Shown here piece after piece: positions 42,651 through 51,194 of a stretch of 64,000 bases of DNA. The DNA is from Paenibacillus hunanensis. GTDB lineage: Bacteria > Bacillota > Bacilli > Paenibacillales > Paenibacillaceae. Location: positions 1 through 64,000 of the forward strand of contig NZ_BMMB01000007.1 in NCBI RefSeq assembly GCF_014645615.1, written 5' to 3'. The stretch's first letter is position 1; each line of letters begins with the position of its first letter. The notes below the pieces were generated by a model. The model did not search any database and was not told the origin of the DNA. It was given only the letters and a program-made list of their open reading frames with translations. A program made the translations under genes and the position numbers.

Positions 42651-44270
42651 TTAATGATTCACAATGCCCTGTGTACCCGAAGCGGTCGCCTGGTTATGCG
42701 CAGGTAGCTTCTGACCAAGTAGAGCATAGCGGATACTGTCTACCAGTGCCTCCCAGCTCGCTTCGATCACGTTAGCGGATACGCCGACAGTGCTCCAGGT
42801 GTCTTGCAGGTTTTGCGATTCAATCAATACGCGTACTTTGGATGCGGTTGCGTCTGTTTCATCCAGCACACGAACTTTATAGTCAGACAGATGCATTTCG
42901 CGCAGGCTTGGATAATGCTCGACCAATGCTTTACGTAGCGCATTATCCAGCGCATTGACCGGGCCGTTGCCTTCTGCGGCGGTGTAGATGCTTTGACCGC
43001 CAATGCGTAGCTTCACGAAGGCTTCGGATACAACAGCCGAGCCGGCGTTTTTCTCGACTAGCATTTTGAACGATTCGAAGACGAACAATTCGCTTAGCTC
43101 GCCATTGGCTTCACGCAGTAACAGCTCCAGCGATGCATCTGCGCCCTCGAATTGGTAGCCCTGATGCTCTAAATCTTTGATTTTGCCGATAATTTGCTTT
43201 GTTTCTTCGTTTTCTGGATTCAGCTCCAGATTCATTTCCTTTGCTTTGGACAGGATATTGCTCTGACCAGCCAGCTCGGAAACGAGGATACGCTGTTTAT
43301 TACCGACGCGTTCTGGCTCGATATGCTCATACGTACGAGAATCACGCAAAATGGCAGAAACGTGAATACCGCCTTTATGTGCAAAAGCTGCATTACCTAC
43401 ATAAGGCTGGTTGATCGGCATATGCACATTAGCAATCTCACTCACGTAGCGAGCGGTGTTCGTAAGCTGTGCCAGCTGCTCGTCCGCAATACACGTATAG
43501 TCGAGCTTGAGCTGTAAATTCGGAATGATCGAGCACAGATTGGCATTACCACAGCGCTCACCATAGCCATTCATCGTTCCCTGTACCTGGCGTGCTCCAG
43601 CCTGTACAGCGCTCAGTGTATTGGCTACCGCCAGCTCGCAATCATTATGGGTATGAATACCGATCGATGCCCCCTCCAGCTCGATCATCAGCCTGGATAC
43701 GATCTCATATACCTCATGCGGTAATGTACCGCCATTGGTATCGCACAGGGTAAGCCAGTCTGCTCCAGCATCCTTGGCTGCACGTAGTACGGAAACTGCA
43801 TAGTCTGGATTATTTTTATAGCCGTCAAAAAAGTGCTCTGCATCGAAGATTAGTTCCATCTGGTGCTGCTTCAAATAAGCGATGGAGTCGGCGATCATCG
43901 CTAGATTTTCCTCTAGCGTCGTTTGCAATGCAGTATGCACATGGAAATCCCACGATTTGCCCACCAGTGTAGCTGCCTGTGCACCGGATTCAATGATCCG
44001 TTTCAGGTTGGCATCCTCCTGTGCGGTGCTGCCCTTACGGCGCGTACTACCAAAAGCCGTGATTTTGGCATTCAAATTCAGCTGCTGAACACGCTTGAAA
44101 AATTCGATATCTTTACCGTTACTACCCGGAATACCGCCTTCGATATAATGCACACCAAGCTCATCGAGCTTTCGCGCAATTTTCAATTTGTCGTCTGCGG
44201 ATAGACTGATACCTTCCCCCTGTGTACCGTCTCTCAGCGTCGTATCGAAAATCGAGATGGATTTGGACAT
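42651..44270 (-). CDS. cimA: Citramalate synthase
   Basis: This 539-residue enzyme condenses pyruvate with acetyl-CoA to (R)-citramalate, feeding isoleucine synthesis without threonine. The catalytic barrel begins IFDTTLRDGTQGEG, carries GIHTHNDCELAVANT and QGTMNGYGERCGNANLCSI (in two parts), and ends in a LeuA-type allosteric domain (about residues 400-520). The long DTTLRDG..GYGERCGNA pattern with this length points to the CimA group, not LeuA or homocitrate synthase. AAAGGGGGA lies ten bases before the ATG at 44270; the frame open to 44312 is not used. It is monocistronic. Confidence 0.93.
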   Translation of the reverse strand: MSKSISIFDTTLRDGTQGEGISLSADDKLKIARKLDELGVHYIEGGIPGSNGKDIEFFKRVQQLNLNAKITAFGSTRRKGSTAQEDANLKRIIESGAQAATLVGKSWDFHVHTALQTTLEENLAMIADSIAYLKQHQMELIFDAEHFFDGYKNNPDYAVSVLRAAKDAGADWLTLCDTNGGTLPHEVYEIVSRLMIELEGASIGIHTHNDCELAVANTLSAVQAGARQVQGTMNGYGERCGNANLCSIIPNLQLKLDYTCIADEQLAQLTNTARYVSEIANVHMPINQPYVGNAAFAHKGGIHVSAILRDSRTYEHIEPERVGNKQRILVSELAGQSNILSKAKEMNLELNPENEETKQIIGKIKDLEHQGYQFEGADASLELLLREANGELSELFVFESFKMLVEKNAGSAVVSEAFVKLRIGGQSIYTAAEGNGPVNALDNALRKALVEHYPSLREMHLSDYKVRVLDETDATASKVRVLIESQNLQDTWSTVGVSANVIEASWEALVDSIRYALLGQKLPAHNQATASGTQGIVNH

Positions 44271-44553
44271 GATGTGGAATCCCCCTTTGATTGGACCAAG
44301 ATTCATAAGCACTCATTTATCGTTGTGGATGACACATGAAACCTGAGTATAATTGGTTATTATAGCACTATCGGCTATGTCAGGTATACGGTAATTTTGC
44401 CGGAATATGAGGTAAAAATAATGGGTTTGTTTGTGCATCATGCACAAATGACACGCTTACTTATGCGGTTAATGTATACGCTAGCATAGGCTGTGTTGTA
44501 TCGTTCTGTTACAATGGAAAAAGATAAATGTAAACTCTTGGAGGAATGTCATC

Positions 44554-45114
44554 ATGCAGATAGGAATTAAACAAGTCGAGCAGCAGGGTAAAAGCTATAC
44601 GATTCATTATACATTGGAGCAACCATTGCCATTTGATCTACACGATATTGTGATGGTACAGGCAGGAGATTATGTCGTTGGTAGTGTGCGTGCGCTGGAT
44701 GCACAGCAGATTACGCTTCATATTAATGAAGAGCAATTGCAGTGGGGCGAGAAAACGATTATTCAGCTTGCATTTTCGCCAACCGTTTCGATTGAAGGTA
44801 GTGGGACGATTATCGAGAAGTTTGGTTATTTTCCAGACTTTGAGCAGGCGATTATTACCAATTACGATATTGGCAAGGATCAGGTGGAGCTGACCATAGA
44901 GCTGCCAGAGCCCAATGAAAAGCAATCGATAAAGCTGACCTTCCTCGAAGCATTTGATGTGGAATTTTCGCCACCCGATGCGCGTCTGAATGTGATCGCG
45001 GAAATGGATTTTCGATATGAGGTGACGGATCTGGTCGTGGATATTGAAGGGGCGCAGGGTCTGTCAGGTAGCTTCTTCTGTGGCAAGATTAAGGCAGAGC
45101 TGGTGGAAGGCTGA
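44554..45114 (+). CDS. Hypothetical protein, 186 residues
   Basis: I do not recognise this protein. It is acidic, rich in beta-strand-like alternating segments (KSYTIHYTLEQPLPFDLHD, QVELTIELPEPNEKQSI) and has no signal peptide, membrane helix or cysteine pattern beyond one Cys near the end. GGAGG lies before the ATG at 44554. It is alone on its transcript between cimA (divergent) and a gap before the metallophosphatase. It could be a beta-sandwich protein; no function is proposed. Confidence 0.75.
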   Translation: MQIGIKQVEQQGKSYTIHYTLEQPLPFDLHDIVMVQAGDYVVGSVRALDAQQITLHINEEQLQWGEKTIIQLAFSPTVSIEGSGTIIEKFGYFPDFEQAIITNYDIGKDQVELTIELPEPNEKQSIKLTFLEAFDVEFSPPDARLNVIAEMDFRYEVTDLVVDIEGAQGLSGSFFCGKIKAELVEG

Positions 45115-45583
45115 GTGGGTTGAGCACAGAGCATCGAGCTTAGAACTGGCTGTACAGCTGGTAGCTACATTCTTTGAGTCAGATTAAAGTGTAGAATTGG
45201 AATGGAGCTTGATCTGATAATGGAGAATTATCTATGTTATGACATTCTCTAAATGGATTCTGGCGCTATGAAATTCGTTAATGGATACGGGATATAAAGC
45301 TCAGTGCTATCATCAAGATATAATCCAGCTTCTACATTCATATGTATAGGTAAGATGTGAAAGGCAGGCGCGAATACGATCGTATAGCGTTTGCCTTTTT
45401 CTATAGGCTTTGGGATTGAAAGATGTGATTGCCTTGATAGCGATGCTTGCGGTATGAAGTGTAGATTGTCCGCTAGGCTGGCATGTTCCATGTTTAGCTA
45501 TACCATCACTTCTAATATGCTTTCTGTTTGGGTTGTACTCGTTCAATAGCATCCGTATACTGTGTTGTAAAGGAGGGAAAGCT
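45115..45583. other. Intergenic region with a doubtful minus-strand frame
   Basis: About 470 bases. A minus-strand frame (45249-45491, 80 codons) reads as plausible protein near its end (EAGLYLDDSTELYIPYPLTN) but has only a weak ribosome site and no recognised homology; it may be a small gene or a gene fragment. Nothing else is supported. Confidence 0.3.
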
Positions 45584-46294
45584 ATGATTTATATTACCGG
45601 GGATGTTCATGGTATGCCATGGCTGTCTAAACGACTGAATACGCGTTCTTTTCCAGAGCAAAAGCAATTAACCAAGCAGGATATCGTTATTATTGCAGGT
45701 GATTTTGGATTGATATGGGATGGGCAAAAGGAGGATCGCTACTGGCTGAAATGGCTGGATGAGGTGAAGCCTTTTACAACGGTATTTATCGATGGTAATC
45801 ATGAGAACTTCGATCTGCTGGAGCAATTTCCGGTAGAGCAGTGGAATGGTGGAGGGGTGCATCGGATCAATGATAGTGTGCTGCATCTGATGAGAGGACA
45901 AGTGTATACAATAGAAGATAAGCGCTTTTTTACCTTTGGCGGTGCGGCTTCACATGATCGTGAATATCGCAAAGAAGGCAAAAGCTGGTGGGCGCGTGAA
46001 ATGCCGTCGGCAGAGGAATATGCCTGTGGATTACAGCAATTGGAGAAGCATGGTTGGGATATTGACGTGGTGATTACTCATACCTGCTCCACAGAAAGTC
46101 TGGACTGGATCAAGCAGCATTATGACACCGATGTAGAGCAGGATGAGATGCATGATTATTTTCAAACGATTCAGGATAAACTGAATTATCGTCAGTGGTG
46201 GTTTGGGCATTATCATCATGATGTAGAGCTGCCCAAGCGTCAGCGGTTGATCTATCACGATATCGTGCAGATTGAAATCGGATCGAGTGAGTGA
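45584..46294 (+). CDS. Calcineurin-like metallophosphoesterase
   Basis: This 236-residue protein has the metallophosphatase motifs in order: GDVHG (residues 6-10), IIAGDFGLIWDG, IDGNHEN, VVITHTCS and FGHYHHD, which bind two metal ions. It is a soluble phosphoesterase; substrate cannot be inferred. The ATG at 45584 follows AAAGGAGGG; the frame from 45533 lacks a site. Single-gene unit followed by a small hypothetical gene 139 bases later. Confidence 0.9.
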   Translation: MIYITGDVHGMPWLSKRLNTRSFPEQKQLTKQDIVIIAGDFGLIWDGQKEDRYWLKWLDEVKPFTTVFIDGNHENFDLLEQFPVEQWNGGGVHRINDSVLHLMRGQVYTIEDKRFFTFGGAASHDREYRKEGKSWWAREMPSAEEYACGLQQLEKHGWDIDVVITHTCSTESLDWIKQHYDTDVEQDEMHDYFQTIQDKLNYRQWWFGHYHHDVELPKRQRLIYHDIVQIEIGSSE

Positions 46295-46433
46295 TCTACC
46301 TTATTGAAGTGCTCAGACGATTGAGGCGTGGCAAACAGATTGCAATTGGCATGTGGAAAATGGATATTTGTAGTTGGAACAGCTATTGAACAGCAGGATG
46401 CTACATAAATAGTGTGACATAGGAGGGTTCAGC

Positions 46434-46802
46434 ATGGGGATGGAATATGGTGTACGTATAAAGAGTGGAGCTATAGCGCCTGACTCAAAGCTGGAGCAAG
46501 CGATCATGGACGGATTGTATTCTCGGCTTAACCTAGTTTTGGCTGATGATCCAGATTACTGGATAGAGTATGATCAGGGGAAGCTTGCCATTTTGCGGGA
46601 TAATGAGAAATGGCCTGATATTCTAAATACTTATATTGACGAAGCTTCAGGGGGAGAGCTGGAAGGGATCATAAGCGGTGAGCGGTATTTGTATATTATC
46701 TCCTATGAAGATGCACGTACAGCTCTGGCTGAGCCATGGTTTACGGCGATTGATGAAGTCGTAAGTGAGCTAGTACTCGGATCGGTTCGCGAGGAATTGT
46801 AG
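46434..46802 (+). CDS. Hypothetical protein, 122 residues
   Basis: I do not recognise this protein. It is small, acidic and soluble (WIEYDQGKLAILRDNEKWPD, GERYLYIISYEDARTALAEPW). AGGAGG lies seven bases before the ATG at 46434. It has its own position between the metallophosphatase and the MerR gene, with a terminator at 46893-46920. A phage- or toxin-immunity-like role is possible for small acidic proteins but nothing in the context supports it. Confidence 0.7.
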   Translation: MGMEYGVRIKSGAIAPDSKLEQAIMDGLYSRLNLVLADDPDYWIEYDQGKLAILRDNEKWPDILNTYIDEASGGELEGIISGERYLYIISYEDARTALAEPWFTAIDEVVSELVLGSVREEL

Positions 46803-46892
46803 GCTACGCTGGGATACGTCATTTGCAATTAGCATGTTATCGAATAGAGAAGCTGTAAACAGAGCAAGTGCATATCTACTATAGAGACAAGC

Positions 46893-46920
46893 AAAGCCAG
46901 CTAATGATGCTGGCTTTCTC
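46893..46920 (+). terminator. Intrinsic terminator
   Basis: AAAGCCAGC pairs with GCTGGCTTT, followed by CTCTTAT. Ends the transcript of the gene at 46434. Confidence 0.75.
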
Positions 46921-46982
46921 TTATATTGTAGGAGAAACATAGGAAGGTTAGATCTACATTTTAAATTATACTTTTTTGACTA

Positions 46983-47013
46983 TTGACCCGGAGTGAACTC
47001 CGGGGTGTAGTAT
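46983..47013 (+). promoter_or_regulatory. MerR-type promoter with 19-bp spacer and palindromic operator
   Basis: TTGACC (46983-46988), a 19-bp spacer (46989-47007) and TAGTAT (47008-47013). The spacer carries the perfect palindrome CCCGGAGT-GA-ACTCCGGG (46987-47004). An overlong spacer with a centred dyad is the hallmark of promoters that MerR proteins activate by untwisting DNA. It drives the MerR gene that starts 36 bases later. Confidence 0.85.
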
Positions 47014-47048
47014 CAGATAGAACCAGAACACAAGGGAGGGCTGCAATT

Positions 47049-47420
47049 GTGCAATGGAATGAAAGGTATGCTCTAAAGCAGACAGCTATGCTCAGCGGAT
47101 TGAGCAAGGACACGATTCTATTTTATGAAAAGACAGGGTTAATTCCTGCCATTGCTCGAAATGAAATGGGCTATAGAGTGTATAGTCAGGAAGATATCGA
47201 CACGCTTCAGCTTATTGCCTGTCTGAAAAAAACGGGGATGTCGTTAGAGGATATTAAAAGCTACCTCCAGCTCGAAGCATCTGAAGAACGATATCAAAGG
47301 CTTCAGGATCACAAAGAAAAGCTTGCACAGCAAATGCTGGAATTGCAGAACGTAATCGACATCAAGCTAAACAAAATCAAACGCAAAAACGAACAGGAGT
47401 TTAAACCAGATGGAATCTAA
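47049..47420 (+). CDS. MerR family regulator of the adjacent dehydrogenase
   Basis: This 123-residue MerR protein has the winged helix (LKQTAMLSGLSKDTILFYEK, then IARNEMGYRVYSQEDID) and the dimerisation helix (LAQQMLELQNVIDIKLNKIK). The frame stays open upstream to 46983, but that part is the promoter itself; GGGAGGG lies eight bases before the GTG at 47049, which I take as start. Its gene overlaps the following dehydrogenase by 11 bases, so both are made from the MerR-type promoter and the protein probably autoregulates. There are no cysteines in metal-binding positions, so an organic inducer is likely. Confidence 0.88.
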   Translation: MQWNERYALKQTAMLSGLSKDTILFYEKTGLIPAIARNEMGYRVYSQEDIDTLQLIACLKKTGMSLEDIKSYLQLEASEERYQRLQDHKEKLAQQMLELQNVIDIKLNKIKRKNEQEFKPDGI

Positions 47421-48120
47421 AAAAATTGCACTTGTTACAGGGGCGAATAAAGGGATTGGCAAAGCAATCGTGAAAGAGCTTGCCCATCGAGGTATAATTG
47501 TATTTCTAGGTAGTCGAAATGCTGAACGAGGCCTTATGACTTTAGCTGAGCTACAACATGAAGGTGAGGTTTATTTTGTACAGATTGATGTGACGGATCA
47601 ACAATCTATTGAGCAGGCTTATGGAGCGATTGAGAAGCAGTATGGACATTTAGATATTTTGATTAACAATGCAGGTGTAGCGGCTTCAAGAAAAAAACCT
47701 GGTGAAGCGGATGCGGAAGAATTTAGAACCATCTATGAAACGAATGTATTCGGTGTCGTTTCCGTCACGAATCAGATGTTGCCATTACTCAAAAAGTCAT
47801 CGTCTGCACGCATAGTCAATGTATCCAGCTTACGAGGCTCGCTTGGAGACCAAGGGGCATTTGTAGGTCAGCCTTCGATCTCGTACTCCTCTTCCAAAAC
47901 GGCTCTTAATGCGCTGACCGTTCATTATGCGAGGGAATTAGCAAGCACACAAATCAAGGTGAATGCGGCGGCACCAGGGCATGTAGCGACAGATTTTAAC
48001 GACTTTCATGGTACTCGTACGCCTGAGGAGGGGGCGGCAATTGCAGTGAAGCTGGCGACATTGGATGAGGATGGCCCTACGGGTGGTTTCTTTGACGATA
48101 CCCGAGCGATTCCATGGTGA
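47410..48120 (+). CDS. Short-chain dehydrogenase/reductase (SDR)
   Basis: This 236-residue NAD(P)-dependent oxidoreductase shows the cofactor motif TGANKGIGKAI (TGxxxGxG), the NNAG motif in ILINNAGVA, catalytic Ser in VNVSSLRGSL and the Tyr-x-x-x-Lys pair in ISYSSSKTAL. The end FDDTRAIPW resembles plant-carbonyl-reductase-like SDRs. Start ATG at 47410 overlaps the MerR stop. The MerR-SDR operon suggests induced reduction of a reactive carbonyl or similar compound; that is inference. Confidence 0.93.
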   Translation: MESKKIALVTGANKGIGKAIVKELAHRGIIVFLGSRNAERGLMTLAELQHEGEVYFVQIDVTDQQSIEQAYGAIEKQYGHLDILINNAGVAASRKKPGEADAEEFRTIYETNVFGVVSVTNQMLPLLKKSSSARIVNVSSLRGSLGDQGAFVGQPSISYSSSKTALNALTVHYARELASTQIKVNAAAPGHVATDFNDFHGTRTPEEGAAIAVKLATLDEDGPTGGFFDDTRAIPW

Positions 48121-48220
48121 ACAGGGTCGTATTCATTCTATACTGTATGGTAGTGCGTGATGGATAGGAGCCAAACAAACGGAGTAAAGCAACAGCGATG
48201 ATGAAAAAGGAGGATTCACA

Positions 48221-48664
48221 GTGCAACAACAAAACATTGAAATCGAAGCGGTCAGCACGCCGCTCGGTTATGTATACGGACGCGATGCGATCTATGTAGA
48301 CAGGCTGAACTATGAGCTACAGCGTCGCCGTGTGACGTTAATCGGTGAGTTTAATGGTACGCTCGCAAGTAAAAGCGAATCGGATGATTTTGTAAAGTAC
48401 ACATTGTGCTTCGAGGGAGTATATTATTTTAAGGCGATGGAGCTGGATTTGCACGGGGAGCATCTGCCAATAGGGCAGACAGATATCAAGTCAGACTGGC
48501 TGGAATATCGTCAGTCGCCATTGTTAGAACGAGCGAAGCAGAACGCAAAGCAAGAGCTAAAGGAGCTGCGTCATTTTATTCTGTTTACGTATGATGATGT
48601 GTTTGAGATTGCCTGTCAAAATTATACGCTAGAGCTGCATGTAGATGAGCAGAACGTTGAATAG
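48221..48664 (+). CDS. Hypothetical protein, 147 residues
   Basis: I do not recognise this protein. It is soluble, with alternating strands in the first half (GRDAIYVDRLNYELQRRRV, GEFNGTLASKSESDDFVKYT) and a helix near the end. It starts at GTG 48221 with AAAGGAGG upstream; the ATGs upstream are out of frame. It is a single gene between the SDR and DNA polymerase IV. The fold may be a beta-rich barrel, but no family is proposed. Confidence 0.72.
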   Translation: MQQQNIEIEAVSTPLGYVYGRDAIYVDRLNYELQRRRVTLIGEFNGTLASKSESDDFVKYTLCFEGVYYFKAMELDLHGEHLPIGQTDIKSDWLEYRQSPLLERAKQNAKQELKELRHFILFTYDDVFEIACQNYTLELHVDEQNVE

Positions 48665-48885
48665 TCATTGTCAGATGGCTATTCTTTTTTTATAATAAAA
48701 CAGAACACATATTCGCTACATATCAGGTTCACGGTTCCTAAAATGGGTGCGATGAGAAAGTGGAATGGTGCAAGTCATCCAGTCTGCTTATTGAATTTTT
48801 ACTTACTATACCGAGCACCTATGCTCATTTATAGATAGCAGTAACAGGTCTGCGAGAAGTCGGAGATGACAGGGGGAGAGAGCAG

Positions 48886-50181
48886 ATGAGGGAAGACACC
48901 AGCAGTCATTATCCCACCCGCGGACGGGTTATTTTGCATGTGGATATGAACGCCTTTTATTGTTCTGTGCATGCAGCGGAGCAGCCAGACAAATATGCAG
49001 GCAAGCCTACCGCAGTCGCAGGTAGTGTGGAGCTACGGAAGGGCATTGTCGTGACCGCCTCCTATGAAGCACGGCGCATGGGCGTGAAGACAGGAATGCT
49101 CGTAGGTCAGGCACTGCAAAAGTGTCCACGACTGACGTTAATTGCTCCTGATTTTCATTTGTATCGGAAATATTCGGCTGCATTTATGAATATAGCGTAT
49201 AGCTATACACCGCTCCTACAGGCAACCTCGATCGATGAATGTTATCTCGATATTACGGGATCAAGCCAATTTGGCACGCCGCTGGAGATTGCAGCTGATC
49301 TGCAAAACCGTATTCGAGATGAGCTTCGTCTGCCCTGCTCTGTCGGTGTAGCACCTAATAAGCTGCTTGCCAAAATGGCGTCTGATATGAAAAAGCCGAA
49401 TGGTATCTCGATTTTGCGTATCCGTGATGTACCGAAGCTGCTATGGGAGCAGCCCTGTGCAGAGCTATTCGGGATCGGGAATAAAACCGCTACCAAGCTG
49501 CGTGAGATGGGCATACGCACACTCGGTCAGCTCGCAGCAGCCGATGAAGCGCGTTTGAAAGCACGTTTTGGCGTGATGGGAAGCTGGCTCAAGCAGGCGG
49601 CTAATGGCATCGATCATTCCCTGGTAGAGCCGGACAACGAGCCGAATAAATCAATCGGGCATACGACTACATTACCTGCGGATATTCAGGAGCTTGAGGA
49701 TATTCGGCGTGTGATGCTGAATCTGAGTGATCAGGTGTGTCGGCGTATGCGTCGGCAGAAGCTGATGGCGCATACGGTACAGATTACGATTCGGACGCCA
49801 GATATGAAGACGATCACGCGCTCGCGTGCGCTGAGCGTACCGACGGACACGGCAGAAGAGGTCTATCATGAAGCGTGTGAGCTATATGCCAGACACTGGC
49901 ATGGCAAGGGAGCTGTACGTTTACTCGGTGTGACGCTTCAAAATCTACTGCCACGTAGTGAAGCGGCGATTCAGCTTGATCTGTTTGATTATGAGCGTCA
50001 GCCACAGAAGGAGCAGTTGAATGAGGTCATTGATCAACTGCGTGATAAGTTTGGCGAAAGTGCGGTATTGACCGCAGGTATGCTTGGCAATGATCCATCT
50101 GTGCTGATCCGTAATCATAAGCTGCGCGGAACATCACTGCAAAAGGATGGGCGTCGTTTTGACTTTGATGAGCCAGAGTGA
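48886..50181 (+). CDS. dinB: DNA polymerase IV (Y family)
   Basis: This 431-residue translesion polymerase has the Y-family catalytic motifs: HVDMNAFYCSVH (first Asp) and SIDECYLDIT (Asp-Glu pair), the thumb HhH region (LFGIGNKTATKLREMGI) and a little-finger domain. QLDLFDY near residue 360 and the C-terminus resembles a beta-clamp binding motif (QLxLF). Bacillales often have two (DinB1, DinB2); this one is close to the YqjH/YqjW type, which I cannot separate by eye. GGGGAGAG lies before the ATG at 48886. Confidence 0.92.
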   Translation: MREDTSSHYPTRGRVILHVDMNAFYCSVHAAEQPDKYAGKPTAVAGSVELRKGIVVTASYEARRMGVKTGMLVGQALQKCPRLTLIAPDFHLYRKYSAAFMNIAYSYTPLLQATSIDECYLDITGSSQFGTPLEIAADLQNRIRDELRLPCSVGVAPNKLLAKMASDMKKPNGISILRIRDVPKLLWEQPCAELFGIGNKTATKLREMGIRTLGQLAAADEARLKARFGVMGSWLKQAANGIDHSLVEPDNEPNKSIGHTTTLPADIQELEDIRRVMLNLSDQVCRRMRRQKLMAHTVQITIRTPDMKTITRSRALSVPTDTAEEVYHEACELYARHWHGKGAVRLLGVTLQNLLPRSEAAIQLDLFDYERQPQKEQLNEVIDQLRDKFGESAVLTAGMLGNDPSVLIRNHKLRGTSLQKDGRRFDFDEPE

Positions 50182-50475
50182 GGCGATGCTCCTCAAGCTG
50201 GTTTTGTTCATTTTAGATCCTGCATATTAAAGCTTCTCTTTGACGTGCATATGCCGCGCTTATCCTATATCGTATCTGTTGCATTCGCAGCGAGTCAGGT
50301 CGATGCTGGAGCGTATTTCTAAACAGAGCAATCATAAGAGATACTTGCTATATCGCTGTTTATACAGGGTTTAATGGCGGATGTGAAAGGGTAAAAGGAC
50401 GTAGTGAAGCTTCGATTCCATGATCATTGTGTGACAGAGGAAGTAGTGATGACGCACGCGTCAAGTGGATTTTAT
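50182..50475. other. Intergenic region between dinB and ferredoxin
   Basis: About 300 bases with no open frame of interest and no clear dinB terminator. Confidence 0.4.
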
Positions 50476-50504
50476 TTGAAATTATTGAGGCTTTGTATTA
50501 TATT
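50476..50504 (+). promoter_or_regulatory. Sigma-A type promoter of the ferredoxin gene
   Basis: TTGAAA (50476-50481), a 17-bp spacer and TATATT (50499-50504), 68 bases before the ferredoxin start. Confidence 0.65.
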
Positions 50505-50572
50505 TTGAATATCTGTACAGACTGGTGTTCTAGAAATAGACAACTGGAAAGTAATGATAGGAGGATATACAC

Positions 50573-50809
50573 ATGAGCAAATATACTTGGGTTGATAAAG
50601 ATACATGCATCGCTTGCGGTGCATGCGGCGCTACTGCACCTGACATCTACGACTACGATGATGAAGGCCTGGCAGAAGTGATCTTTGGCGGCGACAGTAA
50701 CCGTGGTGTAACAGCGATTCCAGAAGACATGCATGAAGACATGCTGGACGCTTGCGACGGTTGCCCAACCGATTCCATTATCATTGCAGATGAGCCACAC
50801 GCCGAGTAA
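50573..50809 (+). CDS. fer: [4Fe-4S] ferredoxin
   Basis: This 78-residue electron carrier has the single-cluster pattern Cys-x2-Cys-x2-Cys (CIACGACGATAP) with the fourth cysteine in DGCPTDSI. It is very similar to B. subtilis Fer, starting SKYTWVDKDTC and ending IADEP. Such ferredoxins deliver electrons to P450s and desaturases, so it could serve the P450 at 5353; that is inference. An extra cysteine (CDGC) is present. AGGAGG lies before the ATG at 50573, and a good promoter is upstream. Confidence 0.95.
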   Translation: MSKYTWVDKDTCIACGACGATAPDIYDYDDEGLAEVIFGGDSNRGVTAIPEDMHEDMLDACDGCPTDSIIIADEPHAE

Positions 50810-51194
50810 TTTCGGACGCGTTCATACGCATACGTAATGCCATAAGAGAGAAAGAGCACTGTTTTGGCTACATAGCCAGCGCGGTGCTTTTTTTCATTCC
50901 TGCGAATCGGGTAAATGGATGATGAGGATAAGCTATATGGTTCCTTACGCATAGCTGCTGTTTCATATTTCTGAAAATAAAGCACGCGCTAAAGCATATA
51001 ATTTGATTCGACAGCCCTACGTCGGTTCTATCGAGAAATGACCGCTTTTGACCGATAAAAAGGGATATAGGCTTTTTTTGCCGTAAATTCGTGCAACGTG
51101 GCAAAAGAACCTGGCGTTACAGCCGAAACAACGTACATATAAAACGGCTGTGAAGCCCGGGAAAGGAGATCCGGAGCGGGAGTCCGGAGATACC
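50810..51194. other. Gap between ferredoxin and L,D-transpeptidase
   Basis: Holds the ferredoxin terminator (50851-50894) and about 300 bases of sequence without a supported gene. Confidence 0.45.
50851..50894 (+). terminator. Intrinsic terminator of fer
   Basis: AAGAGCAC pairs with GTGCTTTT around a loop containing GGCTACATAGCC, followed by seven T. Confidence 0.8.

Noticed and set aside
43882..44204. Plus-strand frames inside cimA
   Set aside because: They are opposite a conserved enzyme and lack ribosome sites.
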